Shown here: in pieces, positions 1-9,391 of the stretch
How positions within the stretch are numbered: the first letter of the stretch is position 1
Layout: each line of letters opens with the position of its first letter
Assembly: GCA_949358305.1 (NCBI GenBank)
Contig: OX442322.1
Location: forward strand, 3,846,001-3,906,000
DNA length: 60,000 bases
Source: Strigamia acuminata
Lineage: Eukaryota > Arthropoda > Chilopoda > Geophilomorpha > Linotaeniidae
Direction of reading: 5' to 3'
Program-made: the position numbers and the translations under genes
Notes under the pieces: generated by a model
What the model saw: only the letters and a program-made list of their open reading frames with translations
What the model was told of the DNA's origin: nothing
Databases searched by the model: none

Positions 1-445
1 ATCCACTCAAATGATGGAAATAGAGCCGGAAGAAGAAATAATGGAAGTCAATGAGTTGACAGAGAATAATGTATCAATGGATAATTTATTATGTGCCATG
101 TCGGAAAATCAGACAGGGAAATGTTTTCATTGTAAACAACCAGGTCATTTCAAAAGAGAATGTCCTCTGCTTCCAAAGCGAAAATTTAGCAATAATTTCC
201 CTGGAAATAATAATTCCAATAACAATAGCGCTAATCAGCAGCCGAACGAATTTAAGCGACCACGCCAAAATTGGGTAACTGCCGAAGCTATTGATCAAAA
301 AATGGAAGAGTTAAAAACTGATATGAATAACAGTATGCAAACAACGATAAGTAAGACAGTGTCGGATTTATTTAGTAAATTCTTAGACCCGAAGAACGCT
401 ACTACGGCACCAATTACTGAAACCCCACCGGTTCCAAAAAACTAG
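1..445 (+). CDS. gag: Gypsy-A Gag, C-terminal part (nucleocapsid)
   Basis: This is the C-terminal 147 residues of Gag, open from the window edge and stopping with TAG at 443-445. It contains one CCHC zinc knuckle, CFHCKQPGHFKREC, at about nt 122-163, the hallmark of retroelement nucleocapsid that binds genomic RNA during particle assembly. A basic, Asn-rich stretch and a helical tail follow. It matches residues 632-778 of the full Gag at 55623-57959. The stop is directly preceded by AAAAAAC, so a fraction of ribosomes are expected to shift to pol. There is no real start here; the ATG at nt 11 is internal. Confidence 0.93.
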   Translation, partial: STQMMEIEPEEEIMEVNELTENNVSMDNLLCAMSENQTGKCFHCKQPGHFKRECPLLPKRKFSNNFPGNNNSNNNSANQQPNEFKRPRQNWVTAEAIDQKMEELKTDMNNSMQTTISKTVSDLFSKFLDPKNATTAPITETPPVPKN

Positions 446-467
446 TGGCGGGGGTCCTCGAGCCCCC
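436..467 (+). promoter_or_regulatory. -1 programmed frameshift cassette, gag/pol
   Basis: The heptamer AAAAAAC (436-442) sits in the 0 frame as A AAA AAC, immediately before the gag TAG (443-445). Seven nt after it, GGGGG (450-454) can pair with CCCCC (463-467) around an 8-nt loop. Pol is open in the -1 frame from 442. This is the standard X XXY YYZ slippery site plus downstream structure known from retroviruses. The same arrangement occurs at 57950-57981 and, with diverged sequence, at 13674-13714. Confidence 0.85.
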
Positions 468-3400
468 TATTAATAATTCCGAAGGAATTTTACCACCAGA
501 CTTGGAACAAGCACTTTCCGAAACTTTGGATAATTTAACTATTCAAGATAAAGAAATTAAGCGTGCTCGTCCTAACCGGAAGACACGGAAAAGGAACTGG
601 AATTATAAGTTTAAAATCGCGTCAAATACGCCCTTTTCGGCAGAGGAGACAGCAAACCCGTTCTTGAATTTTCACGACGACCTGTTTTCTCTAGATAAGG
701 GGGACGAATCTTTAGCTAGATTGATACAAGATACATCCAATCTTAATATTCGTGATGAATCCACCAGTTCTAGTGGAGGAGTATTCGAGAATTTACAATC
801 AATGATTGATAATTTGAATCCCGACTCCAAATCCTCCAGATTTGCGAGATTAAAATCTTACATTAACGAGAATCAGTTAAAACGAAAAGATGGCATCGAA
901 CGAATTAATAAATTGGGAAATCACATCGACGACCCCCGAATGAAAATTACAATAGGTGGACTCACCTACAATGCTTTGATGGACTCAGGAGCCACACAGT
1001 GTTTTATTGGGTTGCAATTACTAAGTAAAACTTGTGCATCTCCCGATTTCATACAAGATTGTCCAAAACACATGAGAGTTTGTGCAGTTGGAGTTACTCA
1101 TATTCCACTAGGACAAATTACTTTGTGTGTACAATGGGCAGATGGAGCAGAATTCACACCAATAAATTTTATCATTTTGGATAATAATGTGTGTGGATTA
1201 ATTATCGGACATAATTTTATGCGCCGAACCAAAATTAATTTAAATCCAGCACGAGCTGTATTTACTTGCGACAGCAAGTCCGACTGGACTGCACCCTACG
1301 AAACTGACGAGTTAAATTGTAATTTAGCTCGAGTACAAGTGTTGACTGACAACGCAACAGCCACACACACGCCAGATAATTGGGAAGAATTGCTGGTAAA
1401 GGATTGTGACTGTTCAGATGAGGAAAAAAGTAAATTACGCGAAGTAATTGCTAGTGTTAAGAACGTCTTTAGAGATAAAGTCGGATGTACTAACATAATA
1501 AAGCATAAGATCACCTTTAAAAAGGATGTAACGTGGAAAAAACAACCATTTCGAATGTATAACCCTGCTAAAATAGCCATTATGACTAAATTAGTAGAAG
1601 AATTAGAAGCGGATAATTTGATCGAAAGAGCTACTGGACCTTACATAAGTCATCCAGTGATCGTAGCCAAACCAAATGGTACTTATCGTTTATGTATCGA
1701 TTATCGGTGGTTGAATGCAATCACCGAAATTAACGCCATACAAATGCCAAGTATTGATTTGTTACTCCACAATACAAATCAGGCAAAATATTTCACGTCT
1801 CTTGACCTTACCAAAGGTTATTATCAGGTCGAGATGGACGAGGAAGATAGACAGAAAACAGCCTTTTATACTCCGAAAGGCAATTACCAATTTGTCCGCA
1901 TGCCTTTTGGTCTTTGCAATGCGCCGTGTACATTTCAGTTCTTAATGGAACGAGTGATGGGCGAAGCATTATACAAACACGCGTTAGTCTATTTGGACGA
2001 CGTGATAATCTTCTCCACCACTTGGGAGAAACATCTTGAACATATCAAAGATGTGTTGGAAAGACTAGATAAGGCCAACTTATCAGTAAATAAGGAAAAA
2101 TCAAAATTTGGAAAAACTACACTCAAATTTTTGGGTCATTTGATAACTCCAACCGGATTAGCACCTGACCCAGACAAGATAGTATCCGTTAGGAAATATC
2201 CAACTCCTAAGAATTCCAAGGATATTCAACGATTTCATGGCTTGTCAAATTTCTTCCGGAAATTTATTCCCGAACATGCAAAAATTGCTAGGCCTCTAAC
2301 TAGCATGATGCATGATAAAGCAGTGTTCGAATGGGGAGAAGAACAAGAGAAAGCTTTTGAAACAATAAAAAATATTTTATGTGACGAAACACAGGTTTTG
2401 TTAATGCCAGATATGATGAAACCATTCGTAATCTTGACAGACGCATCGCATGATGGACTTGGTAGTGTGTTATGCCAAGATGTAGAATTCTTCGATGAAG
2501 GAAAAAGAGAAATGATCATGACTCCTAGACCCGTAGCTTATGCTAGTCGAGTCTTACGAGGGGCAGAAGTACGCTACTCAACACCCGAACTCGAGTGTTT
2601 AGCAGTAGTATGGGCAGTCGACAAATTCCGACCGTATATCGAATATACGACTTTTACTTTGGAATCAGACGCCGAAGCATTAAAATGGCTGATGGGAACA
2701 CCAGAACCATCGGGACGATTTGGTCGTTGGGCAATTAAACTTCAATGTGGCGCCTTTAAGATTAAATATCGACGAGGTACCCAGAACCAAGTTGCCGACG
2801 CCTTCTCGAGAGCGCCTTTGGAGATCGAAGACATTCCAGAGAATGATTATTGTGAGCCAATCGAGATTACTCAATTCTGGCCGGAATGGGACGGAAATCG
2901 AGAAATTATTCGAAGGAATAATAGAGAAGATTGCCAATTTCTCACGAATGTGCAGCTTCATTTCGATTATTCCAAATTATTATACAATACTTTGGAAAAG
3001 GGGGAGAAGATGGATGAAGCTACAGAAGAAACACTATTTAGTGCTTTAACTGAAGTTTTAAAGGAAGTTCCACCGACTCGAGAAGAAATTATAAAAGCTC
3101 AACTAGCCGACAAAGAGTGTAGAATAATAATCGATCATCTGAAACGAGATGAAATCGAACAAAGAAAGTTTAAGAAAACTAAAGAATGGATGAAAGCAGT
3201 CCAAGGTTACCAATTAGATTTTCAAGAAGAAAATGGTAATGAAATGCTGATTTATTTCAAACCAACGTTTGAAGAGGAATTGAATGACTCTGGAAACGGA
3301 TTTAAAGCTGTCATTCCACCGTCATTAGTACGAAGAGTACTGTTTGCCTGTCACGGACATCCATTAAGTGGACATGCAGGGATGAGTAAGACGCTCGAAC

Positions 3401-4737
3401 GAGCAAAACTTATATATTACTGGCCGAAGATGAATAAAGATACTCGCAATTACGTCCGAAGTTGTATTCATTGCCAGCAATACAAGCCCTGTCAACATAA
3501 AAAGCATAGAGCGAGTTACACTCCTCATAACATGTCTTACCCGTGGGAAGTAATCTGCATTGATTTAATGGGTCCCAAACCGACAGGAAGAAGCCAATAC
3601 AGATTTGTATTAGTAATTATAGATCAATGTACTAAATGGGTAGAATTATTCCCTTTAAGTAAGGCATCTAGTGAATCTATTGTGAATAGGTTAGGAGAAG
3701 TGATTCATAGATGGGGATACCCAAAGAAAATTGTTAGTGATAACGGGAGCCAATTCATATCCACGATTTATGAAGAGTTTTGTAAAAAACACAACATCAG
3801 AATGGCTCATGTGAGTCCATATCACGCTCAGGCCAATCCTACGGAAAGGGCCAATAGAGACATCAAAATAATGCTGGCTCTTTATTCAGACATTCACTCC
3901 CATTGGCCGAGATTCTTAAACGAATTTGCATTTGCCTCGAGAACGGCTAAATCAGAAGCTACAGGCGCAACGCCATTCTTATTGAACACAGGAAGAAATG
4001 TACCTCTTCCCTTTGATCCTCGGATCATTCAACATGCAAATGCATTTGACAAGAATAACCCGGAAGAATACGTATATAATTTACTTGGAATTTTACGTCG
4101 AGCACATCAAGAGATGCATTTGCGTATTCAAGCAAATTATGAGAGACACGACAAGATTCACAGAAATAAATTTCACATTTGTGAATATACTGTCGGTGAT
4201 TTGGTATGGAAAGCCACTCACATCCTTTCAAATAAAGAGAAAGGAATTACTAAAGGTTTCGCCGAGAAACGAGATGGACCGTGGGAAATTACGGAAGTTT
4301 TACCTGGAGGTGCTTATAAGTTGAGAAAATTAGTTGATGGATCAATAGAACCATCCATAAATACTGATGATCTCTCACCTTATATCCCATCTTACCCGAT
4401 TGAGACTTGGACACTCGACCAAAAGAGTGGAAGAGTAGAGAATCACCCAAACCCTGATTGGATGAACGAAAGTTCAACCGTAAATAATTCAAGTGAATTA
4501 AATAATCAAGAATTAGGAAATAATTCTGCTAATATGGAATTAGATCCCGAAGAAGTTACAACACCCGCTTCAAAAGAAAGCGACATCGTAGTTAATAATC
4601 CAAAACATGATTATAACCTTAGGAAAAGGAAAAGAAGTTGTGAACTTTCACAACTGCAACCTCGTACGAAGCGAATTTCTACGACAGATCAAGAATGCAC
4701 AACAGATTTTATACATCTGATTCAAGATCGCCGCTAG
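442..4737 (+). CDS. pol: Gypsy-A Pol polyprotein (PR-RT-RNase H-IN)
   Basis: This intact frame of about 1430 residues is read by -1 frameshift from gag. The N-terminal 150 residues are acidic linker. The aspartic protease motif DSGAT is near residue 179. Reverse transcriptase carries DLTKGYYQ, FVRMPFGLCNAP and the catalytic YLDD near residue 515. RNase H follows, with TDASHDGLGS near 665 and ESDAEALKWLM near 740. Integrase has a zinc-binding H/C module (about 968-1010, ending CIHC) and the D,D-35-E core residues in IDLMGPK, SDNGSQF and NPTERANRD (about 1038, 1098, 1133). The C-terminal 200 residues are basic/polar without a recognised chromodomain. No internal stop or missing catalytic residue is seen, so the enzyme set may be functional. 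The order PR-RT-RH-IN defines Ty3/Gypsy. Confidence 0.95.
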   Translation, partial: LVAGVLEPPINNSEGILPPDLEQALSETLDNLTIQDKEIKRARPNRKTRKRNWNYKFKIASNTPFSAEETANPFLNFHDDLFSLDKGDESLARLIQDTSNLNIRDESTSSSGGVFENLQSMIDNLNPDSKSSRFARLKSYINENQLKRKDGIERINKLGNHIDDPRMKITIGGLTYNALMDSGATQCFIGLQLLSKTCASPDFIQDCPKHMRVCAVGVTHIPLGQITLCVQWADGAEFTPINFIILDNNVCGLIIGHNFMRRTKINLNPARAVFTCDSKSDWTAPYETDELNCNLARVQVLTDNATATHTPDNWEELLVKDCDCSDEEKSKLREVIASVKNVFRDKVGCTNIIKHKITFKKDVTWKKQPFRMYNPAKIAIMTKLVEELEADNLIERATGPYISHPVIVAKPNGTYRLCIDYRWLNAITEINAIQMPSIDLLLHNTNQAKYFTSLDLTKGYYQVEMDEEDRQKTAFYTPKGNYQFVRMPFGLCNAPCTFQFLMERVMGEALYKHALVYLDDVIIFSTTWEKHLEHIKDVLERLDKANLSVNKEKSKFGKTTLKFLGHLITPTGLAPDPDKIVSVRKYPTPKNSKDIQRFHGLSNFFRKFIPEHAKIARPLTSMMHDKAVFEWGEEQEKAFETIKNILCDETQVLLMPDMMKPFVILTDASHDGLGSVLCQDVEFFDEGKREMIMTPRPVAYASRVLRGAEVRYSTPELECLAVVWAVDKFRPYIEYTTFTLESDAEALKWLMGTPEPSGRFGRWAIKLQCGAFKIKYRRGTQNQVADAFSRAPLEIEDIPENDYCEPIEITQFWPEWDGNREIIRRNNREDCQFLTNVQLHFDYSKLLYNTLEKGEKMDEATEETLFSALTEVLKEVPPTREEIIKAQLADKECRIIIDHLKRDEIEQRKFKKTKEWMKAVQGYQLDFQEENGNEMLIYFKPTFEEELNDSGNGFKAVIPPSLVRRVLFACHGHPLSGHAGMSKTLERAKLIYYWPKMNKDTRNYVRSCIHCQQYKPCQHKKHRASYTPHNMSYPWEVICIDLMGPKPTGRSQYRFVLVIIDQCTKWVELFPLSKASSESIVNRLGEVIHRWGYPKKIVSDNGSQFISTIYEEFCKKHNIRMAHVSPYHAQANPTERANRDIKIMLALYSDIHSHWPRFLNEFAFASRTAKSEATGATPFLLNTGRNVPLPFDPRIIQHANAFDKNNPEEYVYNLLGILRRAHQEMHLRIQANYERHDKIHRNKFHICEYTVGDLVWKATHILSNKEKGITKGFAEKRDGPWEITEVLPGGAYKLRKLVDGSIEPSINTDDLSPYIPSYPIETWTLDQKSGRVENHPNPDWMNESSTVNNSSELNNQELGNNSANMELDPEEVTTPASKESDIVVNNPKHDYNLRKRKRSCELSQLQPRTKRISTTDQECTTDFIHLIQDRR

Positions 4738-5548
4738 TGATAGCGTATTTTTTTAAATAAAAATTTAAAAAAAGATAAAAAATCGGGTCACTTTTTGACC
4801 CACAAATTAGTCATGGTTAAATCATAAACCTATAGGAGAATAGGGTGAAAATACCCCGGGTAGAGAGTAGAGGATTTGTTCTCTCACAAGCTTCACACAC
4901 ATGTGCGAGTCAACTTTGACACCTGCGTCGATAGAAAAGTTCGTCGCGATTTCTTTCAAGAAAACCTCGAGATTCGTGGTAAGACTCATGTATTACCAGT
5001 AAACTCGGAAATTATGTGTCAGGACTTAATGTTATAATCCTTTCATGATAGAAAAGGACGAGAGAAAACTTCGGTGATTAATTTCGTCTGAAAGAGACGA
5101 ACACGTGACCTCGGCGTGAAGAAGAAAATTTCTCCTTCGAGAAAATTCGAAATATCATCACGACAGTTCAACGTTTACTAGAGTGTTACGCGTAAGTAAT
5201 GATAAATTTAATATATCAAGAGATATTCACGGCTATTTTATATATAAAATTAGGATTTCTACGTTGGCGGAGAACACCTTCGCTAAAAACAACGAGTTTT
5301 GTCAATTAGAAAATCGGCACCACATCATTTTGAATACTTAAGTGGATTCCGGAGATTCCTAGTGTAAGTATTCTAAAGATAATTCTATCGAATATTACGA
5401 ATAGTAAAAAAGCCGCACGTAAAATCCCGATATAAAAATATATCGAAACCATCGATAAAGTTGATAAATTTTCACGATAGATGGCGGTATAAATTTTGTT
5501 AAATAAATCGTATTGATAAGATTCTCTATATTATTTTCTCTAGAAAAA
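4738..5548 (+). other. Spacer between pol and ORF3 with candidate splice acceptor
   Basis: This AT-rich 0.8-kb stretch has no convincing coding frame. A short hairpin, GGGTC (4785-4789) with GACCC (4797-4801), follows pol. Just before the ORF3 ATG, the pyrimidine-rich run ending TTTTCTCTAG (about 5530-5542) looks like a 3' splice site six nt upstream of ATG (5549). That would suit expression of ORF3 from a spliced subgenomic RNA. No donor was identified with confidence. Confidence 0.5.
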
Positions 5549-7225
5549 ATGGGAAAAAAGATCGAAAAAAAGAGAAAATACGTGTTGGTCGAATCCTCTT
5601 CCTCCGATGAAGAAGTAATGGCACCTCCTTCGGCCGCTGCCGTATTCGTAGAAGGGTGTCCCAAAACACCCGTGATTATCAACGCCAGAGGCTGGGATAT
5701 TTTGAGTTGGGCTCGCCAACATCCCGAATTGCTCCCCGCTGAGCTTGGTCCACCCGGAACCCCCACGTTACAGGAGGAACCGGCCAAAAAAGAATCAACG
5801 GCGAAGCCATTTGTTATTCCAAAGATAAAAGCGGATGATTTCGCCAGAAATAATCCGCCAATTGCAAAAAACCAGCCAAGTACCAGTAAACCGCGAAAGG
5901 TGGAAATTGTGTACAACCGAGTCAAGTCGCCCGAACGAAGAAGGAAATCCCCACCAATGGAAGCTAAACGCCGCCGAAATTCGGAAGACGCTACACCTTC
6001 CTCTTGTACTGGCCAAGAGCGTCCAAAAAGAGAATACGTTAGATTTAACGATTCACCAGACCGAGACCGGGAAAAAAGGTCGTATTCCTCCTACCGAAGG
6101 TCCGACCAACCTAGGAATAGGTCAAATACCAGCGCATGGTCAGATCGCCAAAAGTTGGCAAATAAAGTTCGTCAGATCCAGAAAAGACGAGAACAGTGTA
6201 AACAAGATAAAGAGAACGGAAAACCACATGATGATATGGTACTCTCGAAGGACGAAGTGCCATGTCCTTTTTGTTCCGCCGTCGGGTGGGTCTCGGGATC
6301 GGGAACCGGAGGCCACCTGGCGCAATGTTCCAATTGCGAGGGCACAAAGAAGCGGCCCAAAGGCCAACCTTGGCGCCCCAGCTTTCTGCCGTTTGTGGTC
6401 ATGGGAATTCACCCTCCCCCGGCCAGGTTGTGGGCAACTTGCCCGGAGTGTAAAATTGTCCTCTCCAGTGACGGAAGATCGCCGTACATCAGCCCGGAGT
6501 TCTTGAACGCCATAACCACTCCACTAGGAAGGGAAATGCAAGATCTGAGAATTCCGCCAGAAGCTCTAGAGAGTTCCCGAAAACCACAGAGTACGACAGT
6601 CATCGATAAAGGATGTCAAACGGTATCCAAGGAGAACGAAAAAGAAGCCGAAAATGAACTTCTTGTGGAACCCTTTTTCCCTCCACCAGGAGCGAAAATA
6701 GCGCATCTATTCGAATACGAGGTGAGCTACTATTTTCCGACGCTTTTTAGAATTGCCGAGAAAATCACGGAACAAATGCGCTCAGACTCTACCGATCCCT
6801 CGAATATCAATTATGCTGTCCATGTGATGAAATTGATATTTAACGCCAATCGAGGCGAATCTTTTGCTGTGCTGGAGCACATATGGACACTGTTAATTGA
6901 CAGAGTCAACACCGACGGAAAAGGATTAATAAACCCTTCATGGTTCTACGGACTCCCCTGCATTGCGGAGATATACGACGCTTCGAAGAAGGCTATTGAA
7001 GAAAGTTATGAGTTAGTTGAGAAGACTCCAGAATATGAACCAAGGTCTCCGGAGTACGCGCCGAAATCTCCACCCGCAGAAGATATAGGTGAAGAACCCA
7101 ATTTCGTCATCGACCGAAGACCAGCGGAATTTCTTCCCCTAGAAAAGTCCGAAGTCGGTGAGTCCAGCGAGACTCTTAAGAAAGAGAGTGAAGGATCGGA
7201 GTCTGATGAAGAAGAAGTCAAGTGA
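5549..7225 (+). CDS. Gypsy-A ORF3, unknown basic Cys/His-rich protein
   Basis: I do not recognise this 558-residue protein. It starts at the ATG after a candidate splice acceptor. A Lys-rich start (MGKKIEKKRKY) is followed by an acidic serine patch (SSSSDEE). A strongly basic Arg/Ser-Pro region spans about residues 125-230 (SPERRRKSPP, AKRRRN), resembling a nuclear localisation or RNA-binding tract. Around 245-310 lie Cys/His clusters (CPFC, HLAQCSNC, later CPEC) that could bind zinc. The region at about 385-510 looks helical. The tail is acidic with PEYEPRSPEYAPKSPP. No signal peptide or membrane segment is visible, so it is not a typical errantivirus Env despite its position after pol. The frame is intact. 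A nucleic-acid-binding accessory role is only a guess. Confidence 0.75.
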   Translation: MGKKIEKKRKYVLVESSSSDEEVMAPPSAAAVFVEGCPKTPVIINARGWDILSWARQHPELLPAELGPPGTPTLQEEPAKKESTAKPFVIPKIKADDFARNNPPIAKNQPSTSKPRKVEIVYNRVKSPERRRKSPPMEAKRRRNSEDATPSSCTGQERPKREYVRFNDSPDRDREKRSYSSYRRSDQPRNRSNTSAWSDRQKLANKVRQIQKRREQCKQDKENGKPHDDMVLSKDEVPCPFCSAVGWVSGSGTGGHLAQCSNCEGTKKRPKGQPWRPSFLPFVVMGIHPPPARLWATCPECKIVLSSDGRSPYISPEFLNAITTPLGREMQDLRIPPEALESSRKPQSTTVIDKGCQTVSKENEKEAENELLVEPFFPPPGAKIAHLFEYEVSYYFPTLFRIAEKITEQMRSDSTDPSNINYAVHVMKLIFNANRGESFAVLEHIWTLLIDRVNTDGKGLINPSWFYGLPCIAEIYDASKKAIEESYELVEKTPEYEPRSPEYAPKSPPAEDIGEEPNFVIDRRPAEFLPLEKSEVGESSETLKKESEGSESDEEEVK

Positions 7226-7720
7226 CTCGCGGAGTTAATTTTCGAATTTAATAGAATTTAAAGAAAAAATGTTAGAATTAACGAAAAACTCAAAAGTATT
7301 CTGTTTAGTATTTAATAAGCGGTTGTGATATGCAAAAGTCATGTTATTTTTAAAAAAAGGAAAATCGAGAGATAATCCTATAAATCAAAAGAAATCTTTT
7401 AATAATTGTTAAGCTAAAAAGAAATAATTTACCAAAAAATTATGTTAAGATTCCCGTTATTTGAAATAATAATTGTGTGAAGAAATGAGGCTAAGTGTTG
7501 TAAAGTTCCAAGTTTGTTTTATTGTAACCAAATAATATTTTATTCTTGATAATTCATTAAAAAAGAATTGTTGCGCACATCAGAAATATGAAATTTATTT
7601 TGAGTCACCCGCATACGCACTCAGCTGTTCGGGATGAAAAAAGTCCTGTTTTGAGATATTAATAAAATCATTTCGCAAGAATAACATAAACTTATGAATA
7701 AAATTTATAAGTTGAGTAAT
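7226..7720 (+). other. AT-rich 3' untranslated region of Gypsy-A
   Basis: No coding frame or recognisable motif is seen between the ORF3 stop and the polypurine tract. The sequence is very AT-rich, with several A-runs. Confidence 0.6.
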
Positions 7721-7729
7721 TAAGGGGGA
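7721..7729 (+). promoter_or_regulatory. Gypsy-A polypurine tract
   Basis: TAAGGGGGA directly precedes the 3' LTR. A purine run here is the expected RNase H-resistant primer for plus-strand DNA synthesis. Confidence 0.8.
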
Positions 7730-7820
7730 TGTATGACGGTTTATAAGTGCTATTTATTAATAACACGGCCGAATTTTAAGTGTTTTTTGCGAAACCCGCA
7801 TTTGTCAATGCTCCGAGTCG

Positions 7821-7834
7821 CCACTAGATGGCGC
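7821..7834 (+). promoter_or_regulatory. CTCF-like site in Gypsy-A U3
   Basis: CCACTAGATGGCGC fits the published bilaterian CTCF core CCASYAGRKGGCRS at every position. The same 14-mer is at 53121-53134, and CCACTAGATGGCGT is kept in the diverged solo LTR (22324-22337, minus strand), where the surrounding sequence has changed considerably. Binding is inferred. Confidence 0.5.
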
Positions 7835-8044
7835 GATTATAATTCAGCGGTAAATTCGAATTGCGAGTTAAGAAAACTGGTAAATAAATATAAGAATATA
7901 TTTATTTGTATGAAACGACACTTTATTAGGATTAATATAAATATATATTAATAATTATTGTTCACACTAAGTGATGGGAATCTCTAGTTCAGCAGAAATG
8001 GAGATTTGATAATCCATCGATCAACCGATCGATGTGATTGGTGG

Positions 8045-8120
8045 ATCCATTTCCGGTCCTGGGTATCCAGTTCCGGTTGTGGTGTGAATTAGCATATTGC
8101 TCCTCCGTATCCACTTCCGG
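8045..8120 (+). promoter_or_regulatory. Triple ATCCANTTCCGG motif upstream of TATA
   Basis: ATCCATTTCCGG (8045-8056), ATCCAGTTCCGG (8065-8076) and ATCCACTTCCGG (8109-8120) lie 75-150 nt upstream of the TATA box. TTCCGG is the ETS-type core. Three related motifs occur in the same order in the minus-strand solo LTR (22019-22103), so they are likely U3 activator sites. Confidence 0.5.
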
Positions 8121-8195
8121 CGATACGGGATTGGAGGGATTCGTGGAACCCATGTTCCAATTGGTTGATTGGATTAATCTCTAATCCAGTCAGGT

Positions 8196-8203
8196 TATAT
8201 AAA
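8196..8203 (+). promoter_or_regulatory. TATA box of Gypsy-A LTR promoter
   Basis: TATATAAA lies about 470 nt into the LTR, and its counterpart in copy 2 is 53496-53503. Transcription should begin about 30 nt downstream. Confidence 0.65.
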
Positions 8204-8352
8204 CCCAAACAACCGGCCATCCGGCAGCTCTGTTTGATTATTTTCTGTTTGGTATTGTTACTTAAGAAATATGATTCGTTGTTCACGTAAAAAAACCTTT
8301 TGGTTCTTTGTTGATTTATTCACAAAGAACCGTTGCATGATTCTACAGAATC

Positions 8353-8595
8353 ATGCCACCGCCGGCAATTGAAGTCGAAGTGCTGGGATCATTATGTTGC
8401 ATAAATGTTACAGTTTACGGTTGCGACGCCGAAGGAGAACCCGCCGTTGTGCAATTCAGTATCCTCCGGACAGGACCATGTGGTCTTTCTCGGTATGAAC
8501 GTATTCCGTTACCGCAAGTAGCATCGTTGCTGTTGAGAATTAGTTCCTTCACCGGATGGTGCCAAAGCAGTCTGTTTTACAGTAACCACGAGTAG
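8353..8595 (+). CDS. LTR-internal small ORF, 80 aa, hypothetical
   Basis: An ATG-started 80-codon frame lies downstream of the LTR TATA box, so it would be near the 5' end of the genomic RNA. It starts MPPPAIEVEV and is identical in both Gypsy-A LTRs. The diverged solo LTR has an ATG frame at the same place (minus strand, 21853 to 21683) starting MQPPSIEGEV. The two frames align in phase for about 40 codons, with length differences in multiples of three, and then lose phase. It may be coding or a chance frame in conserved LTR sequence. No domain is recognised. Confidence 0.25.
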   Translation: MPPPAIEVEVLGSLCCINVTVYGCDAEGEPAVVQFSILRTGPCGLSRYERIPLPQVASLLLRISSFTGWCQSSLFYSNHE

Positions 8596-9385
8596 CACCA
8601 AGTGTTTGGCAAGCTGATTCTCATGGTATTCGATGCCAAAGTAGTCGGTCTATTATTAGTACCGCGAGAGATTATACTGCTGTGCGGAGCCGCGAGCTAT
8701 CGACTCCTGTGTACGTGATACCGTCAATCGCCAGACGAACGACCGTGTCGCGACGCAGGGGACGCTTGATACCGTTCTGCATTGCAAGGCGTATATTTTC
8801 TTTCGACGGCAATTGTGTGTTGCGACGGGAAGCCTAATCTTCATTTTATTTATAACAGCTAAATATTAACTTGGCGACAAGTTGATTAACCAAGTCAGAA
8901 GACTTAATTACGATCACGATTACATCAAAGACGCAAATGTAACTGATAAGTTGATGACAACTTATCCACAAAAATATCTAAATAAGAATTCACAACGATA
9001 TGAATTAAATATAATTCATAAGCGGAATATTGATAAGTAAAATGAATACATTTACTTACACCAATATCCTCCCAAAGTTGTGGTGGTGCAGACAAAGTCA
9101 ACCGCAATGCTCAGATCATTCGATTTATCGACGTGCGATAATTTACACAGCGAACCAAGGAAACCAGCGAAGCCATATCGGACTCCAGGACACAGCCATC
9201 CGGCTTAGATGACATCTGTAAACCAGGTCGAGCGATGGGGAAACCGCTCCCTTATCCCAGACACGTAATGATATTATTTTAGGACCAATTGGCCTATGCT
9301 TTGTATAGTTTAATAGTCAGTTAACTTGCCAAATGTTGGCATTAGTCTTATGTATAATTTAGCTCACTGCATATTGTTTGCCAAC

Positions 9386-9391
9386 AATAAA
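9386..9391 (+). terminator. LTR poly(A) signal
   Basis: AATAAA about 100 nt before the LTR end is the expected signal for 3' processing of the element RNA. The copy 2 equivalent is 54686-54691. Confidence 0.6.

Noticed and set aside
4738-4800. Rho-independent-type terminator after Gypsy-A pol
   Set aside because: The small GGGTC/GACCC hairpin with T-run is not meaningful for a eukaryotic Pol II transcript that must continue through ORF3 to the LTR.
5549-7225. ORF3 as an envelope gene
   Set aside because: No signal peptide, membrane segment or fusion-protein-like layout is visible; the sequence is basic, polar and Cys/His-containing.
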